The translations under genes and the position numbers were made by a program. Shown here piece after piece: positions 25,361 through 37,344 of a stretch of 64,000 nucleotides of DNA (the first letter of the stretch is position 1; each line of letters starts with the position of its first letter). This DNA is from Porites lobata (taxonomy: Eukaryota > Cnidaria > Anthozoa > Scleractinia > Poritidae). The stretch lies in assembly GCA_942486035.1 (NCBI GenBank), contig CALNXK010000031.1, positions 1,800,001 through 1,864,000 on the forward strand, written 5' to 3'. A model generated the notes under the pieces. The model had not been told where the DNA came from. It did not search any database and saw only the letters and a list, made by a program, of their open reading frames with translations.

Positions 25361-26110
25361 TGTAAACAGTATGTGGTTTAATAACTTTCACATTACAAAA
25401 GATAAAATCTCTTGTCACGATGTCCCCTTCTTTATCGACCTTCGGCTTTTTTTTTTTCTTGTTTTGCAAAGGAGAGGTCCCGTTGTTTTTGTTGCAAATG
25501 AATCCACCCTAGGAACAAATGGTTTTCCAAGCCAAAGAATAATTAATTAAGCCAGCGAAGGTAATTTCATTTAATATTTTTTCAACATATTTCTGTTTCC
25601 TATTGGCTCAATTTCCCCGGCTAATTTTTCATAGTCAGCTATAAAGAGTAAATCAGTGAATTATTTTCCTTGAATAATAAAACAGCAGGAGCCCATAATG
25701 ATGGGCTCCTGAAAGCAGTTATTGGATTTGGCTATTGTATGGTCTGAAGAATTATTCACTTAGCCTCATCTAAAAATTACTAAATATCTAATAAGTGCAA
25801 GGAAAATACTGATTCAAGGTGATAAATTTTCTTGGAATATTTATCAAAAAAAGATAGGATAGTAACTTATGGCTGCTTCAGGAATTCGCTCTTGTCTGCT
25901 ATACGATGGTCTATATACAATGGCCACTAAAGCCAATCAAAAACTACCTTGCTAGCAGAGTCGGTTCGATTTTTATCTAGGAAGATCGAAGGAGACTCTG
26001 TTCGCAGGGTAATCAAAAACAAATTGTATTATAATCCAGTTGGATTTCTATGTTGCCTGTCAAGCCTGCTGTATGGCATAAGCCATAAGGGTCCATAAGT
26101 ACGTTGATTT
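25361..26110. other. Spacer downstream of paralogue A; nothing recognised
   Basis: AT-rich sequence with a small inverted repeat near 25690-25710 (AGGAGCCCAT / ATGGGCTCCT). No convincing exon. Confidence 0.5.
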
Positions 26111-26653
26111 CTACAAAATATTACAACAACAAATAACGGGAGAAGTACTTGGTAGAAGCGGATCCCTGTCCGAAGGTGCACGTCCGGGTAAACCACGCGC
26201 CATCCTTCGTAGACGACTTTGGAATGATCTGATTGGTGAAATATAATTTGTGTCTATCCACACTCTCTTAAAGAGCATGACTTTGGCTACTCGCCTCCTT
26301 TCTCCTCCGATAAGAATGTTGTCTGACACAGCCAACATATGAGAGACTGCACTAAGCTCAAAGAATTGGTTACTGAATCCTCCACAGTCTTCGCTCGGGA
26401 AAAATACCCTGCCTATCAGTTCGTCTGGGCTGAAAAGTATGACGAGAGCCAACAGTGCGTCTATTTCTGCATCGCTTAGCAGAAAGTAATTTGTGTAGTC
26501 CCTCAGTCTTCTCAAATTAGGACTGTCCAGCTCAATGACCACTGCCACACAGTCTAGGTAATACATCAATCTTGCCGTTGAGTTCTGAGGCACGGTGACT
26601 CTTCGGCCGATTTCTCTTACGCCAACCTCTTGTCTTTGTCCGATAAATGCCAT
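26111..26653 (-). CDS. Unrecognised 180-residue protein with C-terminal CaaX box (paralogue A)
   Basis: Single-exon reading frame from ATG at 26653 to TAG at 26111. I do not recognise the family. The protein has a conserved core (about residues 25-150) with Y-L-D-C-V-A, S-P-D-E-L-I-G, F-F-P, E-L-S-A-V-S-H-M and A-R-G-L-P-G-R-A-P-S. The core is followed by an arginine-rich stretch, a short variable tail and the terminus C-C-C-N-I-L. C-N-I-L fits a CaaX prenylation signal (X=Leu favours geranylgeranylation), and the extra cysteines could be palmitoylated. No signal peptide, membrane segment or P-loop is visible. It is about two-thirds identical by eye to the frame at 47629-48204, which strongly supports a real coding gene. 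Upstream on the minus strand, T-rich sequence ending CAAG near 26675 could be a 3' splice site for a 5' UTR intron. Confidence 0.82.
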   Translation of the reverse strand: MAFIGQRQEVGVREIGRRVTVPQNSTARLMYYLDCVAVVIELDSPNLRRLRDYTNYFLLSDAEIDALLALVILFSPDELIGRVFFPSEDCGGFSNQFFELSAVSHMLAVSDNILIGGERRRVAKVMLFKRVWIDTNYISPIRSFQSRLRRMARGLPGRAPSDRDPLLPSTSPVICCCNIL

Positions 26654-26866
26654 GATTGTGTGAGGTTCAAGGTGCAGTCTTGAATGGAAATGAATAGAAT
26701 ATGTGCCTCTATCAGTTGATGATTAACATTGAATATTGGGTAATGTTATCAGAAAAGTCACTCATGGGCTACTTGAAACTACAAAACCAGACGACTGGAG
26801 CCCGACTGATTAACAACAAAATCAATGTAATAACGCTTCAAAGTTGTATTTCACTCCAGTAACCAG

Positions 26867-27195
26867 GCAAGGGGGCACTCCCTTATTTGGCCTAAACGGT
26901 TATGAGACGCTGAAAAGGGTATGGTTTTCACGGTATTGAGTCTTAAACAGGTCTTTTTAGCGTCTTGAACAGGGCGTCTTTCTGAAAAGAAAGCCTTTAA
27001 CAAAGTGTGTACCAACCATTTTTTCCAAAAAAATTTAATTCCATGATCGAAGTTTAAAAAATATCTTATTTCTGTATACGAAACAAAATGGATCTGGGTC
27101 ATTAAATGAGGTCTCTGGTCTTAAATAAGTTCGGAAAATGAACTATTTTTGTCTTTCACGGGGTCAGGTTTTGAAAGCCTTCGCGGCACTTCTGC
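26867..27195. repeat. Diverged relative of the CTTAAACAGG-repeat element
   Basis: It starts CAAGGGGGCACTCCC and carries TCTTAAACAGG, TCTTGAACAGGG and GGGTATGG motifs as in 10053-10380. The right edge is uncertain. Confidence 0.5.
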
Positions 27196-27743
27196 CCAAA
27201 CTTCCCTTGAGTTTCCCCTTGTCTTTTATAAAGGTTATTTCTTGAGTTTTAGCTGCGCATGTGAAAGCAGCACTGTTGCTTAGTTAAATTTGCGTGTCAA
27301 GTATGCCTCATTTTTTGCTGTTTGTTCACAGTGCACGCATTTCTTAATTCCCAGAAAAATGAAAGTCACTAAAGATTGTGAATGAGTTTTGTCCCTTGGG
27401 AGGGCGGGTAATTTCCTTATGAAAGGGGCAGGGATACTTGTCATCTTGTTTAGGTGTGTGAATTGTAGATTTTGGTATCTCTTAGGATTTTCGGGAAAAA
27501 ACGCCAACATTTTGACCCATACATGTATTGCTTATTTAGGCTGTTCGTGGAAAAAGAAAGGAGATAGAACAGAACAAAAAGCATTCAAGGACAACGTCTC
27601 TATTGGAATTAAACTGCCATTTTAATAGCAGATATTAAATAGCTCTGATTTGGACGTAAGTTTTAAAATGGAATATTTGTTGTCATATAAAGATTGGTCT
27701 TCCCTTTTCCCAAACAGTGGATCCAGCTATTTCGTATGGGAGT

Positions 27744-27805
27744 TACCCCCCCCCCCCACGCACCCTCCACTTCCCCACCACCACCCACCACCACCCCTTC
27801 GGTCT
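27744..27805. repeat. Polypyrimidine low-complexity tract
   Basis: A run of C followed by CCACC and CACCACC units. Simple sequence, not coding. Confidence 0.8.
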
Positions 27806-28848
27806 CACTTTTTGTCTTTGAAAGCAAACGGGTCCGTCAAGTAATTTATTTCCGCGAGCCGATTCTCAAAAAAAAAGGGTTAGGGTTATTCGGTTGACCA
27901 ATTTCTTCTCCTAGGTAGACCCAAAAGAGACTGACAGACTGACAGAAATCGATTGCAGGCAGTCTAGCTAACAAGCAAAGATTGACCTTGAAATAACTAT
28001 GAAGCACTGTACAGTAAATAAACTGGCACGTACGCCCGTAATCATTCCGTCTCCATCAGTAATAGTGCGGTCCGGTATCCAAGACAAACGACGAAACTTT
28101 GCATTCAAGGCCGAATGGTACTGAGTGCCGCCTCTCACAGACAAAGAGGAGACACCTGATAATCATGGAATTCGCTAAATAATATCGCGAAGAACCCGAA
28201 ATACACATTACGAGCCAAGCATGGGTTTCTAAAGAACCGAAAACTGCCAAAGGCTAGCTGTGTTCATCAGTTCTTGCCAGGTATTAAAATTGTGAGCTGC
28301 CAGCTAAAACAAGATCAGGGATTCAGGATTCTTTCAAGTTTTTCGGAGACTCGGACTTTCTGCAATCGCGAGGACCTCAGCCGGTGGTCTTCGTTAGTGG
28401 ATATTTTCAATACAGATCCAGTGGACTATATCCCACTGTCTTCACTGGATTTCGAGCAGAAAATCCGTTCAACTGGCGCCATTAAATTCGCAGAAAGAAA
28501 TAATTATCAACTACAAACACTATCATCGGAAAGAAATGTATACGTACTGCTGTTAGAAAGCGTTGAACTGTGTCCTTAATAGATCCGGATCGCTCAATCC
28601 GTACTTCGATAAACAAGGAAGTGCCTTTGATAGTGAAAGCGTAAGAGAAGCGCCGAAACCTGAGATCGAAATTGTGTCACAGAAAAGCCGTGAGAACGAG
28701 GCTAACGGATAACGCAACTATCAGTAACTACACTGACTATTTAATCATGGACAAAAGCTAGAGGAGAACTTGAAAAGGTCTTAAGATCTATCGCTTAGAG
28801 TTTGTTTTTCAATTTTTTGGTCGTTCACCTTGATACAGAAGATAAGTA

Positions 28849-29698
28849 ATGCACCTGTCAATGTAATGCCGGCGGGGGCGGAGGCAGGGCATAGGGTGGG
28901 GATTTGACTTTTTTCAAAAATTTGCAATCAAATTCCCTGCCCACGGGCAAATCATTCCAGTCAAATGCAACCAAATTTCTCCACCCCAGGCTGCACATTG
29001 CTGTCAATCCCAAGGCAGAACCTAAGAAAGGCACAATAAAAATATCTCCAAATAAAACTCTGCAATCTTTTATAAACGTTGCTGCATCACCAAAGATACA
29101 TGTTCCTGTTACAGCTGCAATTATACGGTTTAACCATAATCCGTGTTACACTGCGTAGAATACATAAACCTTTAGGAGAAAGTACACATTTTGTAAGTCT
29201 AAATATACCGTTCTTAGTAAAGGGTACAAAGAAAGCTAGTTTTATAAGTTTACAGTGATTGTAGCGAATGAGCCATACACTAATCAATTGTACTTGCAAA
29301 AATCGACTTGGTTTCCCTTTACTTCCGTTTACTTTGATACCACAGTATTTTAAGAGGTTCGATTGATCAAAAACACCCTAGAAAAAACGAAATTTGAAGA
29401 CAAAACAGTGAACTCCACTCAGCCTTCGCTTGTTCTCATTGGCCGCCATGACTTCCTGATCTTTTCAAACCGTATGGCGCATGCGTGAAGCGTGGAAGCG
29501 GGAAACATATGTTCGGTCTCGGCTTTTTCGGCCTAGTCGGCAGTCAAATATCTCCACGTCGGCGAAGAAAGATTCAAATATCCCCTCCCCCGGGAGAATA
29601 AGATCAGTCAAATGCCCTATTCCAGGGACAACAAAGACAATCAAATACCCACCCCATGCCCTCCCCCCCCCCCGCCGGCTTTACATTGATAGGTGCAT
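28849..29698. mobile_element. 850-bp TIR element with ATGCACCTRTCAATGTAA ends
   Basis: The left end ATGCACCTGTCAATGTAATG and the complement of the right end agree over about 28 bp, including the GCCGGCGGGGG block. Subterminal regions repeat TCAAATGC / CAAATACCC motifs. The interior has no intact frame. Confidence 0.72.
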
Positions 29699-30659
29699 GA
29701 TGTCTGACAGAGGGTGCTAAAGGCAGTACCAATTCTCAGTTAACCACTAATTTTTCGGTGAATATTTATGTCAGTTATTATAAGTAATATTTTTTGGACC
29801 AATTGTCAGTTAACTACTCTCCATAATAACCTGAATTTTCTTTACTTTCGGTACGTCAATCACTTTTGGAGGCTAGTCCCTTCAACGAAAGTTAAACTGA
29901 CTGCTCGCAGCTTTACGACGCCAGGGGAGCATGCACAGACTGCTCAGTGGTCTCGGTGATAGGAGTAGGTGTTGATGAGTAGTCAGATCAGGAGTTGCTT
30001 ATACTCCGCTCTCCATTAGATCAGGACATAGAAGACATGGGAATGTTCTTTTTGCTTTGGCTGAGAGTTGGCAGCTGGTGGTAAAGATCCACCAGAATCA
30101 GGTTGATTTTAAGTTGCTTCGCTTCTCACAGTTCGCTTTCGACCTGTTCTGCTAAACGGGTCCAAAGTTCTCCATCCAGTCCCTCATCACGGCACATGAT
30201 CATGGACTGTACTGGAGTGATATGAAACATGGAATGATAAAATTGACAAATATTCTTTGACTCCAGTCCAGTCCAGTCCATGTTTTTATGAAACATTCCA
30301 TACGTTATAGAGGTTTGATTCAAAATAAGAGCGAAAATCGATTGAGATCAAAGAATATTTGTCAGTGCATCTCTCTTTGCAGGCGATATTACTTCTGTCG
30401 CCCGTTATGTCTGTCGGAAGTGCGTTTCAGTTCGGCTTTTTACCGTCAAAACCTCATTGCTCAACCCATGGTGCTTAACCAGGGACCATGGAGACCATTT
30501 TAAAGTGGCAGGGCTAAAAACTCTGGCCAGTACAAAAAAAAATATTAAGGTCAGGGTTTCGCTACTTAAATTGCACTTGCGCGCCATCCTATTTACAGCC
30601 TCAATGAATGTAACATAAACGTCAACAGGTGTTATACTATCCAATATAGTCAATATGTT

Positions 30660-30980
30660 AAATAAACCCTCTTAAGATTGCTACTTCTTGAAGTTACAGT
30701 TCTCATTGCGGGAAACAAACTCCTGTGCAACTCTATAGGGACACTGTCTGTTCATTGCTAGGCTGCTAAACCTTTCGTGATCCATCCTGGATCGAAGCCA
30801 CGCCTTCAGACGCCTTGCAGATGAGAATAAACGCTCGCCAGTATATTAGCGCCCGTAGCAGGATTTACAGCAAGCAGCTTAGAGATATTTTGTTCTGGTT
30901 CTGACAACTTTGACACTGCCAACCAGATTTCGTCAAAACACGATGTCTTCTCTTCATTTAACATATCTTCCAAAATGCTT
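30660..30980 (-). pseudogene. hAT transposase C-terminal (hATC) fragment
   Basis: The minus strand reads a dimerisation-domain-like stretch: E-D-M-L-N-E-E-K, then after a frame change E-R-L-F-S-S-A-R-R-L-K, L-R-S-R-M and R-F-S-S-L-A-M-N. This is the order seen in hAT/ZMYM-type elements. A frameshift at about 30860 and the absence of upstream transposase domains mark it as dead. The neighbouring 30490-30660 may belong to the same element. Confidence 0.72.
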
Positions 30981-31387
30981 AGTTGCCCAGGTAGCGCCCA
31001 TGTATCAACATCTTAGCCTGCGCACGGCAGACGTTTCTCCTCGCTCATCGCCGCTGAGGGACGTTTCGCGAGGAGACAGTTATGCAAACCCGAGACGAAG
31101 TCGAGGGTTTGCATAAATGTCGGGGGTCACTTGACGTATCTAATGCCCAAATTATGGGATATAACTTTAAAAATAACCAGAAAAAGAACATTAAACTAGG
31201 AGTACGTCTACCATTTTTTCTGCTGAGGCTTAAAACTCTAATTAACACCGAGACTATACGACAGTTTGAAAAACAAGGAGAATACGAGTTCTATCTATGG
31301 AAAAAGTCCGGAAACTTTACGGGCCCGAAGGCAAATTTTAAAGTCAAAACCTGTTGAATAGTAGCACAGTTCTTGGCTCACAAAACA

Positions 31388-31618
31388 GGGGCCCGTTTCT
31401 CGAACGTCCCGGTAACTTTTCGGGCCCGAAATCAAATATTCAAATCGAAATATAAAGAATAAGAGCGCAGGTCCTGGCTAGCAGACTACTCCATTTTGTT
31501 TCATTAACTGACAGTTTTATCATGTTAGATGCAAAACTATTGAAACTTCGATCTTTAATGTAAACGGAGACAGCTTACCGGGCCCGTTAATTATAGGGAC
31601 TTTCGAGAAACGGGCCCC
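31388..31618. mobile_element. MITE with GGGGCCCGTTTCTCGAA ends
   Basis: The left end GGGGCCCGTTTCTCGAACG is complemented by TTTCGAGAAACGGGCCCC at the right. Inner CGGGCCCG blocks are also inverted. 231 bp, non-coding, about 560 bp upstream of the GPCR start. Confidence 0.8.
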
Positions 31619-32181
31619 AGGCCCGGCCGGGACCGTACATACATCCAGCCGTCCAACGATTTTACCATAACCAAACGCTGTTAATTTCCACACATTATAC
31701 CGCCGTCTTTGTTTTATAAGTCACCCACCCCAAAACTAGCTTTTTAGCTAAGTTTCTCACGCTCTTCTTTCTTTAAGTAGCATCTTATAATTCCAGCATA
31801 TGGATACGCCTTAGCTGCAAAACGCCTGCATCGGAAGTCATCTATTTTTTAAAAATAGTGTTTAAGTAATTCTTAGAATAATTTCTCAATAACTTCCTTT
31901 TCAGCAGGTATTGTGCCCAATTTAAAATGTTGACCAAGGAGGTACACCAAATAAAGCACCTACTTGAAGTAAATTAAGATCTGTGGTCTGATTAAATGTT
32001 AACAAAACAATATTTGGGCACTTATGACATGTACTTGTCACTTTTAATTTTCATTTTGAATTGTCAACAATAAGGGCTGAGCAGTTTAAACAGATACTTT
32101 TTAGCCTACTCGTTCATTTTTAATTGTTATGCAGTCCGATAAGAGCATGTATACCTGAAAGTCGGTTGAGCCATATACAAA

Positions 32182-33156
32182 ATGAGGAACTCAAATGAAT
32201 ATGGAAACGTCACCTCTTCAGCGACATATCTAGCAACATGGAGGCTTGCCTTTTGTTCTCTTAATATTCCTCTTTCCATCACAGCATCTCTGGGCAACAT
32301 TCTGATCCTGATTGCTCTTCGTGGAGTAACTTCTCTCCATCCGCCGACAAAACTGTTGTTTCAATGCCTGGCGATTACTGATCTTGGCGTTGGCCTTACT
32401 TCGCAGCCACTCTTTTCCATCTACCACTTATTCTACCTGACAAACAGTAAGCGTCAGAGTATCATCGCTATTCTCAACGTTGTGCGTTGGGATCTATCGA
32501 TTATATTTTGTGCAGTGTCGATGTTCACATCGACCGCCCTGAGTGTGGATAGACTTCTCGCCCTGTTGTTGGGGTTAAGATACAGGCACGTTGTAACACT
32601 GAAGCGAGTTCGTGTAGTTGTGTTTAGTTTTTGGTTAATTGCTTTTTTGTGTGTGTTCATGTTCTTGTTTTGGAAAAAAAACATCGCCTTGGCTACAAGT
32701 ACAGTCTTAGCTCTGCTTTCCGTTATTATTTCACTTCTTTCTTACACCATTATATTTATTAGACTGCGTCTACATCAAGGTTGCATACAACATAATGCTC
32801 ATCGTGAAAAACCAAACCGCGGAGTTGGAATTTCATTCAACGTAGCACGATACAAAAAGACCGTTGCTAGCATAGCTTTGGTGCAGTTGGCGTTCGTTGT
32901 TTGCTATGTACCATTTGCTCTTGTCCTCGTGATAGCACTGCTCAATGACGGTCATATCACCCCTACGAGTTTCATCTTTGGCTCTTTCGCAACAATTCTT
33001 GTTTACTTAGACTCTTCCCTTAACCCATTTCTGTACTATTGGAGGATCAAAGAAGTGAGACAAGCAGTAAAAGCCACAATCCGACACTTATATTGCAGTT
33101 GTTTAAGCTGTAGTTGTTTCAAACCTGGACGGTCGATTAATGAAGAAACAGTCTAG
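32182..33156 (+). CDS. Single-exon class A (rhodopsin-family) G protein-coupled receptor, orphan
   Basis: An intact 324-residue frame from ATG 32182 to TAG 33154-33156. Seven hydrophobic segments are visible. Class A landmarks are S-L-G-N-I-L in TM1, L-A-I-T-D in TM2, D-R-L (variant of DRY) after TM3, V-C-Y-V-P in TM6 (variant of CWxP) and N-P-F-L-Y in TM7, followed by a basic helix 8 and a Cys-rich tail that may be palmitoylated. The N-terminus has one N-V-T glycosylation site. The TM3 cysteine that normally pairs with extracellular loop 2 is absent (Asn by position count) and loop 2 is very short. This is reminiscent of the melanocortin/S1P/cannabinoid group and of cnidarian receptors near it. 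The ligand cannot be told. An AATAAA about 30 bp after the stop may end the transcript. Confidence 0.92.
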   Translation: MRNSNEYGNVTSSATYLATWRLAFCSLNIPLSITASLGNILILIALRGVTSLHPPTKLLFQCLAITDLGVGLTSQPLFSIYHLFYLTNSKRQSIIAILNVVRWDLSIIFCAVSMFTSTALSVDRLLALLLGLRYRHVVTLKRVRVVVFSFWLIAFLCVFMFLFWKKNIALATSTVLALLSVIISLLSYTIIFIRLRLHQGCIQHNAHREKPNRGVGISFNVARYKKTVASIALVQLAFVVCYVPFALVLVIALLNDGHITPTSFIFGSFATILVYLDSSLNPFLYYWRIKEVRQAVKATIRHLYCSCLSCSCFKPGRSINEETV

Positions 33157-36109
33157 CTTATTAGACCTCATGAGAAAAAAGCACTTAATAAAAATTAAAC
33201 TCAAAACTATAAATCATACAGTGACGAATTTCTTTGCCATGTTGATTTGTTTTAATAGCAGCATACTCTTGAACGGTATATCCTCTTTCGGAGTCTGCAT
33301 CAAAATATATGTTCGAGGATTTCATTTAATCTTAAGCACTAGTTTAAAGAGAAATTTCAGTTAAGTCAGCAAAATATGTTACCAACCAATATAAAATAAT
33401 ATGTTTGGGTTGTGAATGACAAATAACTTTTTGGTTTATTTACTAGTTTTTTTAATTAAAAATTTTCAGAATGACAATCGATTTCTCAACATTGTGTCAA
33501 CATTCTAGTGATCAAAAATGAGAAATAGGACGTTACAATGTTTATGTTCCTAGGACGGCTTGATTAGGTACTCACGAAAGAGTTCTTATTGATTAGAAAT
33601 GCCTTAAACTATCCATAAAACTCAAAACATTGTTAATAACATGTTGGGAACAACGTCTTTTAACAACTTCACACTTTTCAGCTGCGTTTGTCCCAAGTCA
33701 AACGTTCAAATAGGTAAATTAACTGAGAAAATTAATTATTACGTTTGCGTTACTCGACGAGACATGTTGGAAAAACATGTTGAAGTCTACCAAAGACATC
33801 GGTAATTGCCGCGGAGGTGTGAAACATTTGTCATGACATTTGTTAATTTTCTTGATTTTTACTACGTTATGCACTAGTCAATTGAAACCCCCACCCCTGA
33901 CCCCGCGGGAAAAACCGTGGAATTAACGCGACCATACCGGGGATTTAACGCGAGTTCGACAGCGTATGATCACGAGGGCAAGACGAATTTCACCCCTACC
34001 TTTAAATAACAGGGCGTTGTAGCGGGGATTTTAACACTGCACTGACCCGCACTGGACGTTATTAGGTTTCAATTGCACGTTGTCGTTTTTGGCTGAGACA
34101 CAGGGCAACCAGACTCACAACAGCCTACTGGAGCCAATTTATTGGGATTTGTATGGAAATTTATCATAAGATCGATAAAACGGTTAAAAAAGAGCACATA
34201 TAAAACAGCCATTAAAGTGTACATACCTCATAAAGAGTTGGTCTGTGTTGTTTGCCTACAGTTTCCGGCCCTGTAATAGCCTGCGTAGCAAGCCTTTTCA
34301 GTCGAGTTGTAGCGCGAAAGTTACTTACTTTTTTACTTATTTTTTTACTTACTTTTTTCTTCTGTCCGAAGAAAAAGCTTCAAACTACTTCAATCGCTCT
34401 AAAACTTTGCTTGAGCACAGACGAGGATTTTGCTTCCTTGAAAATGTCAATTTAGAACCAAACATCGAGTCATGGCCTCAAGAAGACGAAAATGTAGCAA
34501 AAAAAACTTGAACTTAGCGCTTCTGTGGAATCGCTCTTGTTCGAAGTGAGTCACGCCGCACGTCAGTTTAAAATTCCCGTGACGGAGAGGGACAGTAAAA
34601 ATCAACCCATACAAAACACATTTTCAGGGGTACCCAAGGAACGCTTTAGCTCATTTTACAAAGAAGTGGCGGGAAAAACACGAGTGTTGCAGTTTAGGCA
34701 TTTTCAAGTCGTCAAAAACTCAGTTTTTCTATTTTTTTTTTTCTTTGTAAATAGCTCCTGATAAACTTCTTTTGAGGTCTTCACTTGCTTAAATCCGAAA
34801 TAATCGTCCGCAAACCTTTTAAAAACCGCGCCATGTTGAACAAAACAAAGAAAACAAGTTTCCAGAGACATCATCCGTGTGTCTGTTCTTAGATAGATCA
34901 TGGGCAAACGACTTTCCAAGTCCCTGTACGGCGTCAACCTCGTGCGCAGGGTTCTCTCTCTTGCTTTCTCAAAGCAAGAAACGATGTTGGTACGGCGTTT
35001 GCCCAGGGCTTCTCGGTCAATTTACGTCTGTGACGTATCCGAGGCGAACGAGCGGAAAACGTCTTCGCTGGGACCACGTGACCCGCAACACACTGGCCAG
35101 GCGGAATAATGAGGCCAAGGAACTAGGCAAAGCCACGACCAATCACAGCGCGCGTAATATTCACCACCTTGTATAAACAAAAACGGATACGTGTGGACGG
35201 GGACTTAACAGAAATGTGGTAGTGGTGGTGATGAAGGGAAAATGAAAAATTGTTTTTGGTTTTAGAAAGGGCTAGTCTGCTTTCATGCTCATTACTTTGC
35301 GCAACTTTCGCGCCAAGAATCAGTGAACCACAACCAGGACGATAAGTTGTCTGCAACGGGCAATGACAGCCGCAGGAAATAGGATGCGCATAATTACGTT
35401 ACTGGTCAGTGATTTGAGGTCAAAGGCGAGTTACAGCTTATTCCTTCGACAACATGATTCAACCAACGAACGCTTTTCTTAGTTTCAAGTCGAACAATCA
35501 AAACCCGAGACATTCATTCCCCTAAAAAATTACTAATAAAACTGTCAATCGGTTAAAGAAAACTAGAATATGACAAACAGGTTAAATCAGAAAAAGGAAG
35601 TGCGTCTATTGTTTCTATCGTATTAGAAGAAGGGAAGATAATGAGAATCCACCGCATTTTCTTCATGAGATAAAGACAAAAGGCTATGACGTCATCGGTG
35701 TTGATGTATTCCACCGCAAGTTATTGAGATTCCACAGCAACAAAAGAAGTAACCGGTCCCTAACACCGTTTTTTATTGCAATCGTAACAAAAATAGGCAC
35801 TCACAAACAGAAAATTGCATACAGGCAATACCCTAAACGGTACTTACAAATTGAGACTAGCAATAACTAGCTTACAATTTGATACCATGCAATTGTGCAT
35901 TGCTTGTAATATTTACATGAATCAAAAATGAAAAACATTTCACAGAGAAATTATCATGGCGGCGGTTAAGCTTGTTTAAGTGGGCAGTGAAGGAACGCTT
36001 GAACGATTTTATGCAGGGGAACGAGGAGAGTGGAGAGAAAAAAAGAAGAACAACAAGAATAAACTAAGGTGTTTCAAAATAAAGTCTGCAGTAACTTCCA
36101 GTTTTTACT
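33157..36109. other. Spacer after the GPCR; no gene seen
   Basis: It contains a possible poly(A) signal for the GPCR at about 33187, a small inverted CAATTGAAACC / GGTTTCAATTG pair at 33880-34076, and a TTACTTACTTTTTTACTTA tandem at 34320-34360. No frame shows a recognisable domain. Confidence 0.45.
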
Positions 36110-36665
36110 AGGGCTATCACCAGGTTTTAGCTCTAGTAGATAGTTTGATTTAAGGTATTGTAGAAAGTTTGTATAGTAGGAGAGGCTTTCTTTTTTTCAC
36201 ATATCCAAATATGATGTCTGACTAATAATAGACAAAAATATATTTGCAAGAACCATAATGGGACCATTATGGCTCTTGATATTTGATGATGGTTTTTGGA
36301 GGCGTCTGGTGTCAATCCAAAGGCAGTAGATATATTTATTATCTAATTTTGTGGGATAATTTGAGAGAAAGTAAGTCGCTGGATTTAGGAATTCCAAAAG
36401 GTAGTTACTTTGGAACAAGACCAAAAGAGATGCTTTAGTTTTTCTAGTTGTTCTTTACAAAAGGAGCAGTTTAGATTGTCTTTTATTCCAATTTTTGTTA
36501 AAATGTCATTGGTCAATATTCGTCTATGCAGAAGTTTGAATTGGAATTCTACCAGTCTTGTGCTTTTAGTACATTTTGGAGCGGATTGATAGGCCTCGTA
36601 ACATTTAATGCACTTGTCGCCTTCGATATTGCATTCCTCTGTCCATTTCTGCAGGGTCTAGGGAG
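36110..36665 (-). mobile_element. L1/Tx1-like LINE 3' fragment (reverse transcriptase zinc-knuckle end)
   Basis: The minus strand encodes a C-terminal LINE tail: K-W-T-E-E, F-Q-F-K-L-L-H-R-R-I-L-T-N, then C-S-F-C and H-L-F-W-S-C, a CCHC-type knuckle. A stop at about 36390 and a missing 5' part make it a truncated copy. Confidence 0.72.
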
Positions 36666-36943
36666 TATACTTTTTCTTGAAATAAGTTAAGCCTACAAAA
36701 TTTGACTTGTTTTTTGTGCTTTTGACACCCTTTCCAAAAAACCTAGATATTCAGAACCGTCCGTAGCAAATTACCCTTGTGTTTATTCCAGAGAGCTTTC
36801 AGAACGGTCTTCAATCCACAGTACTATAAAGAGGACAGATTTTTAGTCCATTGCTAGTCTGTAATTCGAGGAGAGTTTAAAAATATTATTTAAAACTGGA
36901 CAATGGTATTGATTCGCTCAATGGGGCAAGGTTATCAGCTCAT

Positions 36944-37344
36944 CAGGGGCACCCAACGGCAATTTTCGGGAAAGTATCTGTTCGGAAGACGATTTGAGAA
37001 CTAGAATTTTCGGAACATTTGTTGTAAAATTTCTTGCTTGCCTGCTCTCCTAGGATTTTCGAACATCTACAATATGGTATAATTACCCATTTTAAACGGA
37101 TATTTACCCTAAAAAAGGCCACCTAGAATTTTCGGGAGCCTTTTCCTGGCTGAAATTTTCGAAAAGGTAAGTTTTTATCCCTATAATTTTCGGATCACTA
37201 GACTTTCAGCTAGGAAATCCGAACAGATGAAAAGTTTTTAGGGGATAAAAATATGCCTATATCTACCGTTTAAATACTAAAATACGTTCAACAATGCTAT
37301 CTATGTTAAGTGGTTTTGAACTATATCCTCGTTGGGTGCCCCTG
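36944..37344. mobile_element. 401-bp hAT-like MITE with CAGGGGCACCCAACG ends
   Basis: The termini CAGGGGCACCCAACG and CGTTGGGTGCCCCTG are perfect inverted repeats flanked by a perfect 6-bp duplication, GCTCAT. The interior repeats AATTTTCGG motifs in both orientations. Non-coding. Confidence 0.87.

Noticed and set aside
28274..28579. A 101-codon plus-strand frame
   Set aside because: No recognisable domain. The ends do not coincide with splice sites that join to anything nearby.
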